A stretch of 64,000 nt of DNA. Source: Streptomyces sp. NBC_01723. Its GTDB lineage: Bacteria; Actinomycetota; Actinomycetes; Streptomycetales; Streptomycetaceae. Position numbers and translations under genes: made by a program. The stretch is from assembly GCF_036246005.1 (NCBI RefSeq), contig NZ_CP109171.1, forward strand, positions 4,204,001-4,268,000, read 5' to 3'. The notes beneath the pieces are model-generated. The model did not search any database and was not told the origin of the DNA. It was given only the letters and a program-made list of their open reading frames with translations. Positions 7,725 to 16,469 of this stretch are shown one piece after another (positions within the stretch are counted from its first letter, which is position 1; the number at the start of each line of letters is the position of its first letter).

Positions 7725-8669
7725 ATGGCCCTGACCATGAAAGACGTGGAACGGTTCGAGGCGTCCAGGCCCCGTCTGGAAGCCATCGCCTACCGCCTCC
7801 TCGGCTCCGCGAGCGAGGCCGAGGACGCCGTGCAGGAGACGTATCTGCGCTGGCAGGCCACCGACGTCGGCCGTGTCGAGGTCCCGGAGGCCTGGCTGAC
7901 GAAGGTGCTCACCAACCTCTGCCTCAACCAGCTCACCTCGGCCCGCGCCCGGCGGGAGACCTACGTCGGTCAGTGGCTGCCCGAGCCGCTGCTCGCCGGG
8001 GACCCGATGCTCGGCCCGGCCGACACGGCCGAACAGCGCGAGTCGGTCTCCTTCGCCGTGCTCGCCCTGCTGGAGCGGCTGTCGCCGGGCGAGCGCGCGG
8101 TGTACGTCCTGCGCGAGGCGTTCGGCTACACGCACCGGGAGATCGCCGGGATCCTCGACCTCACCGAGGCCGCCAGCCAGCAGATCCTCCACCGCGCCAA
8201 GAAGCACGTCGCCGAGGGCAAGGCCCGTACCGAGATCGACGAGGCCGCCGCCCGGCGGGTCGTCGAGGAGTTCCTCGCGGCGGCCACCAGCGGCCGTACC
8301 GAACCGCTCGTCCGCCTGCTCACCCAGGACGCCGTGTCGATCGGCGACGGCGGCGGGAAGGTCCCGGCCCGGGCCAAGGCGTTCGAGGGCGCCCGTGCGG
8401 TGGCGACGTTCATGCGGGGCCTGTTCAAGCCCGGCAAGGCCAAGCGGGCCCTGGCCGGCGGCACCGTCGGGGTCTACGCCGACACCGCGAACGGCGACCC
8501 CGCCGTGGTGGCGGTCGTGGACGGCCGGGTCATCGGCGTCATGTGCCTGGAGATCACCCCCGAGGGCATCGCCGGGTTCCGCAACCAGGTCAACCCCGAC
8601 AAGCTCGAACGCGCCACGCGGCGCTGGGCCTCCACCGACCACGGAGAACCCCTGTTCAACGCCTTCTGA
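7725..8669 (+). CDS. ECF sigma factor of the SigJ/ECF41 type
   Basis: This 314-residue protein has a sigma-70 region 2 (about residues 10-80: RPRLEAIAYRLLGSASEAED, AVQETYLRW) and region 4 (about 115-170: LSPGERAVYVLREAFGYTHR, EIAGILDLTEAASQQILHRA). It then carries a C-terminal SnoaL-like domain of about 130 residues (VVEEFLAAATSGRTEPLVRL onward). This fused domain is the hallmark of ECF41/SigJ, where it modulates core binding in place of a separate anti-sigma factor. The next gene is a pyridine-nucleotide oxidoreductase; ECF41 genes are commonly linked to an oxidoreductase, carboxymuconolactone decarboxylase or epimerase gene, often their target. Confidence 0.9.
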   Translation: MALTMKDVERFEASRPRLEAIAYRLLGSASEAEDAVQETYLRWQATDVGRVEVPEAWLTKVLTNLCLNQLTSARARRETYVGQWLPEPLLAGDPMLGPADTAEQRESVSFAVLALLERLSPGERAVYVLREAFGYTHREIAGILDLTEAASQQILHRAKKHVAEGKARTEIDEAAARRVVEEFLAAATSGRTEPLVRLLTQDAVSIGDGGGKVPARAKAFEGARAVATFMRGLFKPGKAKRALAGGTVGVYADTANGDPAVVAVVDGRVIGVMCLEITPEGIAGFRNQVNPDKLERATRRWASTDHGEPLFNAF

Positions 8670-8685
8670 CCACCGCCCGTGCGCA

Positions 8686-8701
8686 TGTGACGCGCATCAC
8701 A
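8686..8701. promoter_or_regulatory. Crp-like palindrome TGTGA-N6-TCACA
   Basis: A perfect TGTGA/TCACA inverted repeat with a 6-nt spacer lies 17 bp after the sigma gene and 107 bp before the oxidoreductase start. It matches the general Crp/Fnr-family half-site and spacing. Binding by the Streptomyces Crp homologue is an inference. Confidence 0.5.
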
Positions 8702-8807
8702 CCCTGCTCCTGTCAGGAAACGGCGGGCCGCCCGGTTCAAGGGGCGAACCCGCCGAAGGGCTCCGGAACCCGGAGACCGTCGGACACCGGAGACAAGGAG
8801 CAGGGAA

Positions 8808-9998
8808 ATGCAGCACCGCATCGTCGTCCTGGGCGCCGGATACACCGGTGCCATCGCCGCCGGGCGCCTCGCGAAGCGACTGCGCCGCGAGGATGTCGCC
8901 ATCACCCTCGTCAACGCCGAGCCCGACTTCGTCGAACGGGTCCGGATGCACCAGCTCGCCGTCGGCCAGGAGCTCAGGCCCCGCTCGCTCCGCGAGATGT
9001 TCGCGGACACCGGTGTCGAAGTGCGGCTCGCCAAGGTCACCGGCGTGGACGTGGACCGCAGGACGGTCGCCGTCACCGACCCGGACCACCCGGGCGAGGA
9101 CCGGGAGTTGGAATACGACACCCTCGTCTACGCCCTCGGCAGCGCCTGGAACCACCAGGGCGTGCCCGGCACCGCCGAGTACGCCCACGAGATCGCCGGC
9201 CGCCCGGGAGCGCTCCGGCTGCGCGAGCGGCTGGCCGGGCTGGACGCCGGAGAGAGCGTGGTCGTCGTCGGCGGCGGCCTGACCGGCCTGGAGGCCGCCA
9301 CCGAGATCGCCGAGGCCCGCCCGGACCTCGACGTGTCCCTCGCGGCGCGCGGCGGTCTGGGCGACTGGCTCTCGCCCAAGGGCCGCCGCCACCTGCGCAA
9401 GGTCTTCGGCACCCTCGGCATCACGGCGTACGAGAACGCCGCGGTCACCGAAGTCGCGGCGGACCACGTCGCCACCGCCGACGGCGCCACCATCCCGGCC
9501 GCGGTCACCCTGTGGACCGCGGGCTTCGCCGTCCACCCCATCGCGCGGGCCACCACCCTGAACGTGACCGACACGGGCCGGATCGTGGTCGACGGGACCA
9601 TGCGCTCGGTCTCCCACCCGGACGTGTACGCCATCGGCGACGCGGCCATGGCGGCGGGCCCCGGCGACAAGCCGCTGCGGATGTCGTGCGCCTCGGGCAC
9701 CCCCACCGCCTGGCAGGCCGCCGACTCCATCGCGGCCCGCCTGACCGGCGGCAAGCTCCCGAACGCGCCGCTGCGCTACTTCAACCAGTGCATCTCGCTG
9801 GGCCGCCGGGAGGGCCTGATCCAGTACGTCACCGCCGACGACCGCGCCGTACGGGCTGCCCTGACCGGACGCTTCGCCGCCGTCTACAAGGAGCTGGTCT
9901 GCAAGGCCGCCGCCTGGGGCGTCGCCAACCCGACCCTCGGCGTACCGGCCCGGCGCCGTGCCGTCACGCGCGCGGAGGTCCGTCCCGCGGCGGTGTGA
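8808..9998 (+). CDS. FAD-dependent oxidoreductase, NDH-2-like
   Basis: This 396-residue flavoprotein has an N-terminal FAD-binding Rossmann motif VVLGAGYTGAIAAGRL (residues 6-21) and a second nucleotide-binding motif VVVVGGGLTGLEAATE (about 150-165). A third FAD contact is VYAIGDAA. The order is that of type II NADH dehydrogenases and related pyridine-nucleotide disulfide-fold enzymes. No redox-active CxxC is seen, so it is not a disulfide reductase. An AGGAGCAGGG site precedes the ATG. It follows the SigJ-type sigma gene and may be its target. It overlaps the convergent TetR gene by 35 bp at the 3' ends. Confidence 0.85.
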   Translation: MQHRIVVLGAGYTGAIAAGRLAKRLRREDVAITLVNAEPDFVERVRMHQLAVGQELRPRSLREMFADTGVEVRLAKVTGVDVDRRTVAVTDPDHPGEDRELEYDTLVYALGSAWNHQGVPGTAEYAHEIAGRPGALRLRERLAGLDAGESVVVVGGGLTGLEAATEIAEARPDLDVSLAARGGLGDWLSPKGRRHLRKVFGTLGITAYENAAVTEVAADHVATADGATIPAAVTLWTAGFAVHPIARATTLNVTDTGRIVVDGTMRSVSHPDVYAIGDAAMAAGPGDKPLRMSCASGTPTAWQAADSIAARLTGGKLPNAPLRYFNQCISLGRREGLIQYVTADDRAVRAALTGRFAAVYKELVCKAAAWGVANPTLGVPARRRAVTRAEVRPAAV

Positions 9999-10770
9999 CG
10001 GCGCGCAGGAACGCGTCGGCGAACGTGTCGCAGACGTCCTCGACGGGCGGGACGGAGTAGTGGGGCATCCGGTCCGTGGTCGGCCGCATCAGGAAGTGGA
10101 TCATGAGCGGGCTGGTCATCTGCTGCATGAGCAGCAGCAGCGGCAGGTCACGGATGCGCCCCGCCGCGATCTCGACGGTGAGCCACCGGCCGACGCCGGC
10201 GAACATCCGCGGGAGGAACTGCTCGGTGATCGGCCGTACGGAGTCGTCGTGCGGCCGGGCCAGCACTTCGGCGTAGACGGCGGGCAGGAGCCGTGGCTCA
10301 CGGCTCAGCGCGGCGGCCATGAGGGAGTACACGGTCCGCACGGTGCTGCGCAGATCCGCGGACGGGGCCGCCAGCACGGCCTCGACGTCGAGGATCGGGC
10401 TGTAGCGCTCGAAGACGGCCAGCAGCAACTCGTCCCGGCCGCCGAACGCGGCGTACAGGCTGTGCACCGAGCACTGGGCCTGCGCGGCGACGCGTTCGAG
10501 GGAGAGCGCGGACAGCCCCCGCTCGCCGATGAGGGCGGCGCCGGCCTCCAGGGCCCGTTCCCGCACCGGCCGCTGCCCGCCGGGATCGACACCGGCGGCG
10601 CGGACCGCCTCGTCCAGGGCGTGCCGGTTGCCGCCCAGCCGGCGCAGCAGGGTGCTGCGCGAGATGCCCGCCTCGGCCTGGCCCTCCTCTTCGCGGGCGG
10701 CCTGCGGGGGCGCCGGGCCGCACCGGCCGCGGCCCTCTGAGGTCCGCTCGCGCGGACCGGCCGGGATCAA
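9964..10770 (-). CDS. TetR-family transcriptional regulator
   Basis: The DNA-binding domain is ERALEAGAALIGERGLSALS followed by LERVAAQAQCSVHSLYAAFG and GRDELLLAVFERY. It is followed by a TetR ligand-binding region with a C-terminal helix-rich part. Upstream is a second HTH-like segment, AGISRSTLLRRLGG, seen in a subset of actinobacterial TetR proteins. The start is unclear. A TTG at 10770 overlaps the deacetylase stop (TTGA), but the first roughly 35 residues it would add are low-complexity and span a hairpin, so the true start may lie nearer 10690. Ligand and targets are unknown. Confidence 0.75.
   Translation of the reverse strand: MIPAGPRERTSEGRGRCGPAPPQAAREEEGQAEAGISRSTLLRRLGGNRHALDEAVRAAGVDPGGQRPVRERALEAGAALIGERGLSALSLERVAAQAQCSVHSLYAAFGGRDELLLAVFERYSPILDVEAVLAAPSADLRSTVRTVYSLMAAALSREPRLLPAVYAEVLARPHDDSVRPITEQFLPRMFAGVGRWLTVEIAAGRIRDLPLLLLMQQMTSPLMIHFLMRPTTDRMPHYSVPPVEDVCDTFADAFLRAVTPPRDGPPRA
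10741..10758 (-). terminator. Short hairpin after the deacetylase gene
   Basis: GGTCCG and CGGACC form a 6-bp stem with a 6-nt loop 9 bp beyond the deacetylase stop. There is no T-tract, so it may be a weak terminator or an mRNA-stabilising hairpin. It lies inside the longest possible reading frame of the TetR gene. Confidence 0.4.
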
Positions 10771-11540
10771 CGCACGGGGAACCCGAACGCGTACCCCTGC
10801 TCCGCCAGCCACGGAAGCACGCGACGCAGGGCCTCGACGGTCTGCGAACGGTCGCCGCCCGCGTCGTGGAAGAGGAGCGTCGGTCCGTTGGCCAGCTCCC
10901 GCTGGACGGTCTCGACGATGGCGTCCGTGCCCGGCCGCTCGAAGTCCTTGGTGTCCACGTTCCAGCCCAGCGGGCGCATCCCGTGGGAGGCGGCGAGCTT
11001 GCGGCTGTAGGGGGTGAAGGCGCCGCCGGGAGCGCGGTAGTACATCGGCCGCACGCCGCCCGACGCCTTGATGATCATCCGCTCGGCGTCGAGGATCTCC
11101 TTCGACTGGTACGCCTCGGACTTCCGGTCCATGGAGGTGTCGTGCGACACCGAGTGGTCGCAGAGCCGGTGCCCGGCCGCGACGACCTTCTTCACGAGGT
11201 CGGGGTGGGCCTGCGCCTGCGTCCCCGTCACGCAGAACGTGGCCTTCACCCCGTACTCCTCCAGCAGGTCGAGCACTTGAGGCGTCCACGCGGGGTCGGG
11301 CCCGTCGTCGATGGTGATGTTCACGCCGCGCGCCCCCGCGTCCGAGGCGTGCGCGATGGTCACGTCGACCGGCTTCACCGCACCGCCCGCCGCGGGCGAC
11401 GCGGACGCCTTCGGTGCCGAACCGCCCACGGCATCGGCCTGCGCGGTCCACACCGAGGCACCGACGGCGAGCATCGTCACCCCGAGGGCGGCCCCGACCA
11501 CCTTGCCGTACCAGCCCCGCCCACCACTGTGCCGCGCCAT
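10767..11540 (-). CDS. Polysaccharide deacetylase (NodB homology, CE4)
   Basis: This 257-residue protein has an N-terminal signal/anchor (WYGKVVGAALGVTMLAVGAS), an Ala/Pro linker and a NodB domain. Motifs in order are TIDDGPD (catalytic Asp and metal Asp), HSVSHDT (metal His pair), RAPGG, WNVDTKDF and LFHDAGGD (catalytic His). All residues for metal-dependent N-deacetylation of cell-wall or chitin-like polysaccharide are present. It should act outside the membrane. The ATG at 11540 follows a GGAAGGCGGGG stretch; upstream in-frame ATGs add no signal-like sequence. Confidence 0.9.
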   Translation of the reverse strand: MARHSGGRGWYGKVVGAALGVTMLAVGASVWTAQADAVGGSAPKASASPAAGGAVKPVDVTIAHASDAGARGVNITIDDGPDPAWTPQVLDLLEEYGVKATFCVTGTQAQAHPDLVKKVVAAGHRLCDHSVSHDTSMDRKSEAYQSKEILDAERMIIKASGGVRPMYYRAPGGAFTPYSRKLAASHGMRPLGWNVDTKDFERPGTDAIVETVQRELANGPTLLFHDAGGDRSQTVEALRRVLPWLAEQGYAFGFPVR

Positions 11541-11791
11541 GCCCGCCCCGCCTTCCCGCAGTTCCCCGGCGAACCTCGGTGACCCGGGTCCACCTGGCAT
11601 GACGACGAAAGGCGGGCACGGGATCCGTCCGTTACGGATCACGGACAATCCCGGAGAAGTTCTCGGACAACTCGACGGGCCGGCGGACGTAAGGGTTTCG
11701 TCATCCGCCGAACGGCGCGGCCCGGCCGTTCCGTCCGTTGAATGGAGGCGATACGGAAACGACGCGGCATTCTCTCCGGAAGGCGGACGGC

Positions 11792-12361
11792 ATGGGACGT
11801 GGACGAAGCGCGAGGGTCAGACCGTGGGTTGGCGGCGTGCTGCTGGTGGCGGTCGCCGCGGCCGGCCTCGGGCTGTACTGGTTCCAGCCGTGGAAGCTGT
11901 GGCAGGACGAGACGGTCAACGAGGCGCTGCCCGTGACCGCTGACGCCTCCCGCGCCCCTGCCCGGGGGCCGTCGTCCGACAAGCCGGCCGCACCCTCCGC
12001 TTCCGGGCCGGTCACCCTGGCGAGCGGCGACCTGATCAGCCACGAGCACGCGACCTCCGGCACCGTGGAACTCGTGCGGCTGGCCGACGGCTCGCACGTG
12101 GTGCGCCTGGAGGACCTCGACACCAGCAACGGCCCCGACCTGCGCGTCCTGTTGACCGACGCACCGGTCGAGGAGGGCCGGGCCGGCTGGCACGTCTTCG
12201 ACGACGGGAAGCACATCGGCCTGGGCAAGCTCAAGGGCAACAAGGGCAGCCAGAACTACACCGTGCCCACCCACATCGACCCGGCCGGCTACAGCAGCGT
12301 CAGCATCTGGTGCGACCGCTTCGACGTCTCCTTCGGCGCGGCGGAACTCGCCCGCGCCTGA
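11792..12361 (+). CDS. Membrane-anchored DM13 domain protein
   Basis: This 189-residue protein has one N-terminal transmembrane helix (WVGGVLLVAVAAAGLGLYWF, about 12-31), a Pro/Ala/Ser linker, then a DM13 domain from about residue 75. Typical DM13 stretches are SGDLISHEHATSGTVELVRL, LRVLLTDAPV, LGKLKGNKGSQNY and SIWCDRFDVSFG, the last containing the conserved Cys. DM13 domains are thought to be extracellular redox or electron-transfer modules. It is divergent from the polysaccharide deacetylase, which suggests a shared cell-surface role. A GGAAGG site lies 8 nt before the ATG. Confidence 0.85.
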   Translation: MGRGRSARVRPWVGGVLLVAVAAAGLGLYWFQPWKLWQDETVNEALPVTADASRAPARGPSSDKPAAPSASGPVTLASGDLISHEHATSGTVELVRLADGSHVVRLEDLDTSNGPDLRVLLTDAPVEEGRAGWHVFDDGKHIGLGKLKGNKGSQNYTVPTHIDPAGYSSVSIWCDRFDVSFGAAELARA

Positions 12362-12598
12362 AGCGGCGTGGCGGCCACCGACGATGACATGGCTCACACA
12401 GAAAGTGCGGCCTACGAAGGCAACTGTGCCGTAAGTGCCGTTTGTTCATACGTCGTGGAGGCTTTTCCGGCATGGGCGCGGGAAACCCCCTGTGACCTCG
12501 ATCAAGCAGGCCATACCATCGCCGGAGCGTCGCGTCGCGTGAAGATTCCGTGAGCGCGGCGCCCCTCGCTTCCTTTCGCCACCCGACCAGGGGTCCAT

Positions 12599-13888
12599 GT
12601 GAAGATTCGCCGTGTTCTCGCGACCGCCGTCGCCGCCGCCGTGACCGCCCCGGTCGTCCTCCTGTCGTCGGCGCCCGCCTTCGCCGACGAGAAGCCCGCC
12701 GCGCAGACGCAGAAGGCGAAGCCGACGATCGAAGAGCTGAAGCAGGCCGTCGAACGCGCGCAGAAGGAGTACGACGCCGCCGTCATCGCGGTGAACGACG
12801 CCGTCAAGTTCCTCGAGGAGGGCTTGGAGGAGGAGACCTACCCGACCAAGGCCGCGCTCATCGAGGCCGAGAAGGCCGCCGAGGACGCCGCCAAGGTCAA
12901 GGACGAGGCCGACCAGGCCGTCGTGGACGCCCAGGCCGAGCTGGACGCCGCCACCACCGACGAGGACAAGGCGGCGGCGCAGACGGCGCTGGACGAGGCC
13001 GAGACCGCCGCCACGGAGGCCGCCGAGGCCAAGACCGCCGCCGACACCGCGCACACCGAGGCGCGGACCGCCCACGACGACGAACGTGTCGCCCAGGTCC
13101 GCAAGATCGACCTCCTCCAGAAGGCGCGGGACGAGGCCAAGACGAAGCTGGACGACGCGGAGAAGGCGCTCTCCGACGCCGAGGGCGAGGAGGGCGAGGA
13201 GCCGGCCGGCGAGTGCGTCCCCGCGCCCGAGCTCACCGCAGTCGTCAGCGGACTGCCGGACAAGGTCGTCGGCGGCACCACGGAGACCTTCACCCTCCGC
13301 GTCACCAACGGCACCGGCAGCACGATGGACGAGGTGTACCCCTTCGCGTCCGCCCACGGCTTCGACACCAAGGGCTACAAGGAGCTGGACTCCTACCTCG
13401 ACCTGGAGTGGTCCACCGCCGCCAACCCGAAGTGGCGCGACGCCGACCTGCTGGGCGGCGCCTCCATCGGCTCCCTCAAGGCGAACGCCTCGGTCGACGT
13501 CAAGCTGCGGCTGAAGGTCGACGCGGACGTCCTCGCCGGGCAGGGCTCGGTCTACGTCACCGCCGACTACCTCAACGACGACGGCACCTGCGGCGGTTAC
13601 CCCGACCTGGACGACTACGGCTTCCAGATCCTGCCCAAGGGCGACGACGCCGGCGGCCCGGGCAAGCCCGAGGACCCGAAGGACAAGCCGGCCCCCAACA
13701 GCCCCACCGGTCAGGGCGGCACCTCCACCACCCCGGTGAACACGTCCAGCACCACCACCGGCTCCCTCGCCCAGACCGGTTCGAACGACGCCCTGCCGAA
13801 GATCGCCCTGGCGGGCGGCGCGGCACTCGTCCTCGGCGCCGGCGCGGTGATCATCACCCGCCGCCGCAACAAGAGCACCGGCGCCTGA
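12599..13888 (+). CDS. Sortase-anchored (LAXTG) coiled-coil surface protein
   Basis: This 429-residue protein has a Sec signal (ending APAFA-DE near residue 29), an Ala/Glu/Lys-rich coiled coil (about 40-200) and a beta-rich region (about 205-355, with two Cys). A Pro/Thr/Ser stalk follows, then the sorting signal LAQTG, a hydrophobic helix and RRRNK tail. LAXTG is the motif of Streptomyces sortase E substrates, so it should be linked to peptidoglycan. Start is GTG at 12599, one base past an ATG that is followed directly by TGA. The 10-mer GTGAAGATTC occurs at the start and again exactly 60 bp upstream (12539). Confidence 0.9.
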   Translation: MKIRRVLATAVAAAVTAPVVLLSSAPAFADEKPAAQTQKAKPTIEELKQAVERAQKEYDAAVIAVNDAVKFLEEGLEEETYPTKAALIEAEKAAEDAAKVKDEADQAVVDAQAELDAATTDEDKAAAQTALDEAETAATEAAEAKTAADTAHTEARTAHDDERVAQVRKIDLLQKARDEAKTKLDDAEKALSDAEGEEGEEPAGECVPAPELTAVVSGLPDKVVGGTTETFTLRVTNGTGSTMDEVYPFASAHGFDTKGYKELDSYLDLEWSTAANPKWRDADLLGGASIGSLKANASVDVKLRLKVDADVLAGQGSVYVTADYLNDDGTCGGYPDLDDYGFQILPKGDDAGGPGKPEDPKDKPAPNSPTGQGGTSTTPVNTSSTTTGSLAQTGSNDALPKIALAGGAALVLGAGAVIITRRRNKSTGA

Positions 13889-13901
13889 CAGCGGCCGACG
13901 G

Positions 13902-14261
13902 TCAGCCTGGCGGGGTCCGCCAGGCGGCCTCGGCCTCCCGCGCGGTGGGGTGGGTCGGGAAGACCTGGTCCAGGCCCACGACGCGGAAGACGCGGCTGAC
14001 GCGTTCGGGGACGGCGGCCAGCGCGATGGACGCCTCGGCGGCGAGCGCGTGGTTGCGGGCGGCGATCAGGACGGTGAGGCCGCTGGAGTCGCAGAACGTG
14101 AGGCCCGCGAGGTCCAGGACGAGCTGCTGGCCCGGACGCAGTCCGAGTCCCGGCAGCGCGGCGCGGACCTCGTGCGCGGTGTGATGGTCCAGTTCTCCTG
14201 CCAGTTCGATGACCGCTCCGGTGGTGCCGGTGCGGACGTCGACGGTCAGATTCTCGGTCAC
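13902..14261 (-). CDS. STAS-domain anti-sigma factor antagonist (RsbV-like)
   Basis: This 119-residue protein is a single STAS domain: VIELAGELDHHTAHEVRAAL, LVLDLAGLTFCDSSGL. The DSSG at 58-61 carries the serine that is phosphorylated by anti-sigma kinases and dephosphorylated by PP2C phosphatases in partner switching. Its start overlaps the stop of the upstream PAS-PP2C phosphatase by 4 bp, so the phosphatase and its probable substrate are made together. No anti-sigma kinase (RsbW-like) is present in the window, so the target kinase is encoded elsewhere. Confidence 0.88.
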   Translation of the reverse strand: MTENLTVDVRTGTTGAVIELAGELDHHTAHEVRAALPGLGLRPGQQLVLDLAGLTFCDSSGLTVLIAARNHALAAEASIALAAVPERVSRVFRVVGLDQVFPTHPTAREAEAAWRTPPG

Positions 14262-15529
14262 TGCTGCTCTTCACTGGGAGGCCGGGGCACGTGGATGGCC
14301 AGGACGGCGGTGTCGTCGTCCACGCCGGTGCCGAAGGTGTCGAGCAGGTCGCGGATCGCGTCGACGGTCTCGGACGCGGTGGTCGGAGCCAGGTCGCGGC
14401 CGAAGTCGAGGAGGGCGTCGTCACCGTAGCGTTCCTCGCGGCTGGCGGCGGTGTGGGCTTCGGTGAGGCCGTCGGTGTGCAGGAGCAGGGTGTCGCCGGG
14501 GGCCAGGTGGACGGTGGTGTCGACGATGTGGGCGTCGGGCAGGATGCCGATGAGCTGGCCGCCCGGAGTGTGCAGGTAGTCGGCAGTGCCGTCGGAGCGC
14601 ATCAGCAGGGCCGGTGGGTGCCCGCCGCTGGCCAGGGTGACGTGAAACCCGCCCCGCTCCTCGTCCGGGGTGAGCAGACCGAAGACGACGGTGCAGAAGC
14701 GGGGGTCGGTGCCGTTGTACTCGTGGTTGAGGACGGTGTTGAGGTTGGCGAGGACGGTGGTCGGCGCCGGGTCGTAGACGGCGGCGGCGCGCAGGGTGTA
14801 GCGGGCCAGGGAAGTGATGGCCGCCGCGGCGGCGCCCTTGCCGCACACGTCCCCCAGGAAGAGCCCCCAGGTGCCGGCCGCCAGGGGGAAGAGGTCGTAG
14901 AAGTCGCCGCCGACCTCGTCGACGGAGGCGATGTGGTAGTGCGCGGAGACGTCCAGGCCCGGGATGTTCACCAGCGTCGGGGGCAGCAGGGTCTGCTGCA
15001 GCGTGGCGTTCAGGCTCTTGAGGCGGTCGCGTTCGAGGTCGGCCTCCTTGCGGGCGCGCAGCAGCTCGGTCTCGTACGCGCGTCGGTCGCGGGCGTCGAA
15101 GACGGTGGTGCGGATCAGCAGGGGCTGCCCGTCGTCGCCGGTCTTCACGGTCGAGGTGACCATCACGGGCAGCCGGGAGCCGTCGGCGGCCTTCAGCTCC
15201 AGGGCGATGCCCTTGATCTCGCCCTGCATGCGCAGGAGCGGGGCGAAGTGCGTTTCGTGGTAGAGCCGGCCGCCGACGGTCAGCAGGTCGGCGAAGTGCT
15301 TGCGACCGACCAGATCCTGGCGCTCGTAGCCCAGCCAGTCCAGCAGGGTGGTGTTGACCTTCGCGATCTGTCCGTCCAGCAGCGTGGACAGGTAGCCGCA
15401 GGGCGCATGCTCGTACAGGTCCTCGGCGCTGTCCTCCAGCAGGGCGGAGAACCGCGCCCGTTCGTCGGCCGGATTCCGTTCCTCCTCGGGGTCCCTGCTC
15501 TCGTCCTGGTCCCCCGTGCTGCACATCAT
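14258..15529 (-). CDS. PAS-PP2C phosphatase (RsbP-like, SpoIIE family)
   Basis: This 423-residue protein has an N-terminal PAS domain (about 30-150: YEHAPCGYLSTLLDGQIAKV, WLGYERQDLVG), a coiled-coil linker (about 155-190) and a SpoIIE-type PP2C domain (about 200-415). Metal-ligand stretches DEVGGDFYDLFPL, FLGDVCGKGAAAA and VDDDTAVLAI are intact. This is the architecture of Bacillus RsbP, the energy-stress phosphatase. It is sandwiched between an RsbQ-like hydrolase (4-bp overlap upstream) and a STAS protein (4-bp overlap downstream). It should dephosphorylate the STAS protein to release a sigma factor. Confidence 0.9.
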   Translation of the reverse strand: MMCSTGDQDESRDPEEERNPADERARFSALLEDSAEDLYEHAPCGYLSTLLDGQIAKVNTTLLDWLGYERQDLVGRKHFADLLTVGGRLYHETHFAPLLRMQGEIKGIALELKAADGSRLPVMVTSTVKTGDDGQPLLIRTTVFDARDRRAYETELLRARKEADLERDRLKSLNATLQQTLLPPTLVNIPGLDVSAHYHIASVDEVGGDFYDLFPLAAGTWGLFLGDVCGKGAAAAAITSLARYTLRAAAVYDPAPTTVLANLNTVLNHEYNGTDPRFCTVVFGLLTPDEERGGFHVTLASGGHPPALLMRSDGTADYLHTPGGQLIGILPDAHIVDTTVHLAPGDTLLLHTDGLTEAHTAASREERYGDDALLDFGRDLAPTTASETVDAIRDLLDTFGTGVDDDTAVLAIHVPRPPSEEQQ

Positions 15530-16344
15530 CCGGCGCCCTCCGCGAACGCGGCGATGGCCGCGGCGGTCTCCTGCGGGGCGGCGAGCTGGGGGCAGTGCCC
15601 GGTCGCGTTCAGCGTCACCAGCCGGCTCTCCGGGATCTGCGCGTGGACGAACGCGCCCACCTCCGGCGGGGCGATCGCGTCGTTGGAGCTCTGGGCGACC
15701 AGCGTGGGAACACCCACCCGGGCCAGGTCCCGCCGGTTGTCGGACAGGAACGTCACCCGGGCGAAGACCCGAGCGATGTCCGGGTCGGTGCGGCAGAAGC
15801 TGTTGGTCAGCTCCTCACCCAGCTCCGGCCGCTCGGGATTCCCCATGATCACCGGTGCCATGGCGCCCGACCAGCCCAGATAGTTCGCGTCCAGGGAGTC
15901 CAGCAGCTCATCGATGTCCTGGGCACTGAAGCCGCCCCCGTACCCGGTGTCCGGGTCGTCCACGAAACAGGGCGAGGGCGCGAGCAGTACGAGCCCGGTG
16001 AACGCCTCGGGCTCCCGCGCGGCGGCCAGCACGCCCATCATCGCGCTCACCGAATGTCCCACGAACGTGACGGGACCCAGGGCCAGCTCCCGGCACAGCT
16101 CCAGGATGTCGTCGACGTACCCGTCCAGAGAGCCGTAGCGCTCCGGGCTCCACGCGGACACCTGCGAGTTCCCGGAGCCCACGTGGTCGAAGAGGACGAC
16201 GGTGAAATGAGGTTCGAGCATCGGCAGCACCAGACGCCACATGTTCTGGTCGCACCCGAACCCGTGCGCCAGCATGACCACCGGTGCGCCGGACCGCCCG
16301 GTCACCGTCACGTGGTTCCTGCTCCGCACGTCCATGTCTTCCAT
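15526..16344 (-). CDS. RsbQ-like alpha/beta hydrolase
   Basis: This 272-residue protein is close to the 269 of Bacillus RsbQ. It starts RNHVTVTGRSGAPVVMLAHG, the oxyanion-hole region, then FGCDQNMWR. The nucleophile is Ser98 in GHSVSAMMG, the acid is in SSNDAIAP and the His in NATGHCPQLAAP. RsbQ activates the PAS phosphatase RsbP, probably by making or delivering a small hydrophobic signal. Here the phosphatase gene follows with a 4-bp overlap. That context is stronger evidence than fold similarity, because this fold also includes KAI2-like and general hydrolases. Confidence 0.85.
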   Translation of the reverse strand: MEDMDVRSRNHVTVTGRSGAPVVMLAHGFGCDQNMWRLVLPMLEPHFTVVLFDHVGSGNSQVSAWSPERYGSLDGYVDDILELCRELALGPVTFVGHSVSAMMGVLAAAREPEAFTGLVLLAPSPCFVDDPDTGYGGGFSAQDIDELLDSLDANYLGWSGAMAPVIMGNPERPELGEELTNSFCRTDPDIARVFARVTFLSDNRRDLARVGVPTLVAQSSNDAIAPPEVGAFVHAQIPESRLVTLNATGHCPQLAAPQETAAAIAAFAEGAG

Positions 16345-16469
16345 CCTCGCAGACCTTCCGCCGGCCATCCCGACGGAACGGCACGGGGCCCGGATACGGG
16401 GGAGTCATCGGTGCCGACGCCCAGTGCCCTCAGCGGTGGGCGGGCCGGTCCGATCCGTGCCGGTGCCGA

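Noticed and set aside
12368..12553. 61-codon frame upstream of the LAXTG protein
   Set aside because: No ribosome-binding site, no family match, and it covers the probable promoter of the surface protein gene.
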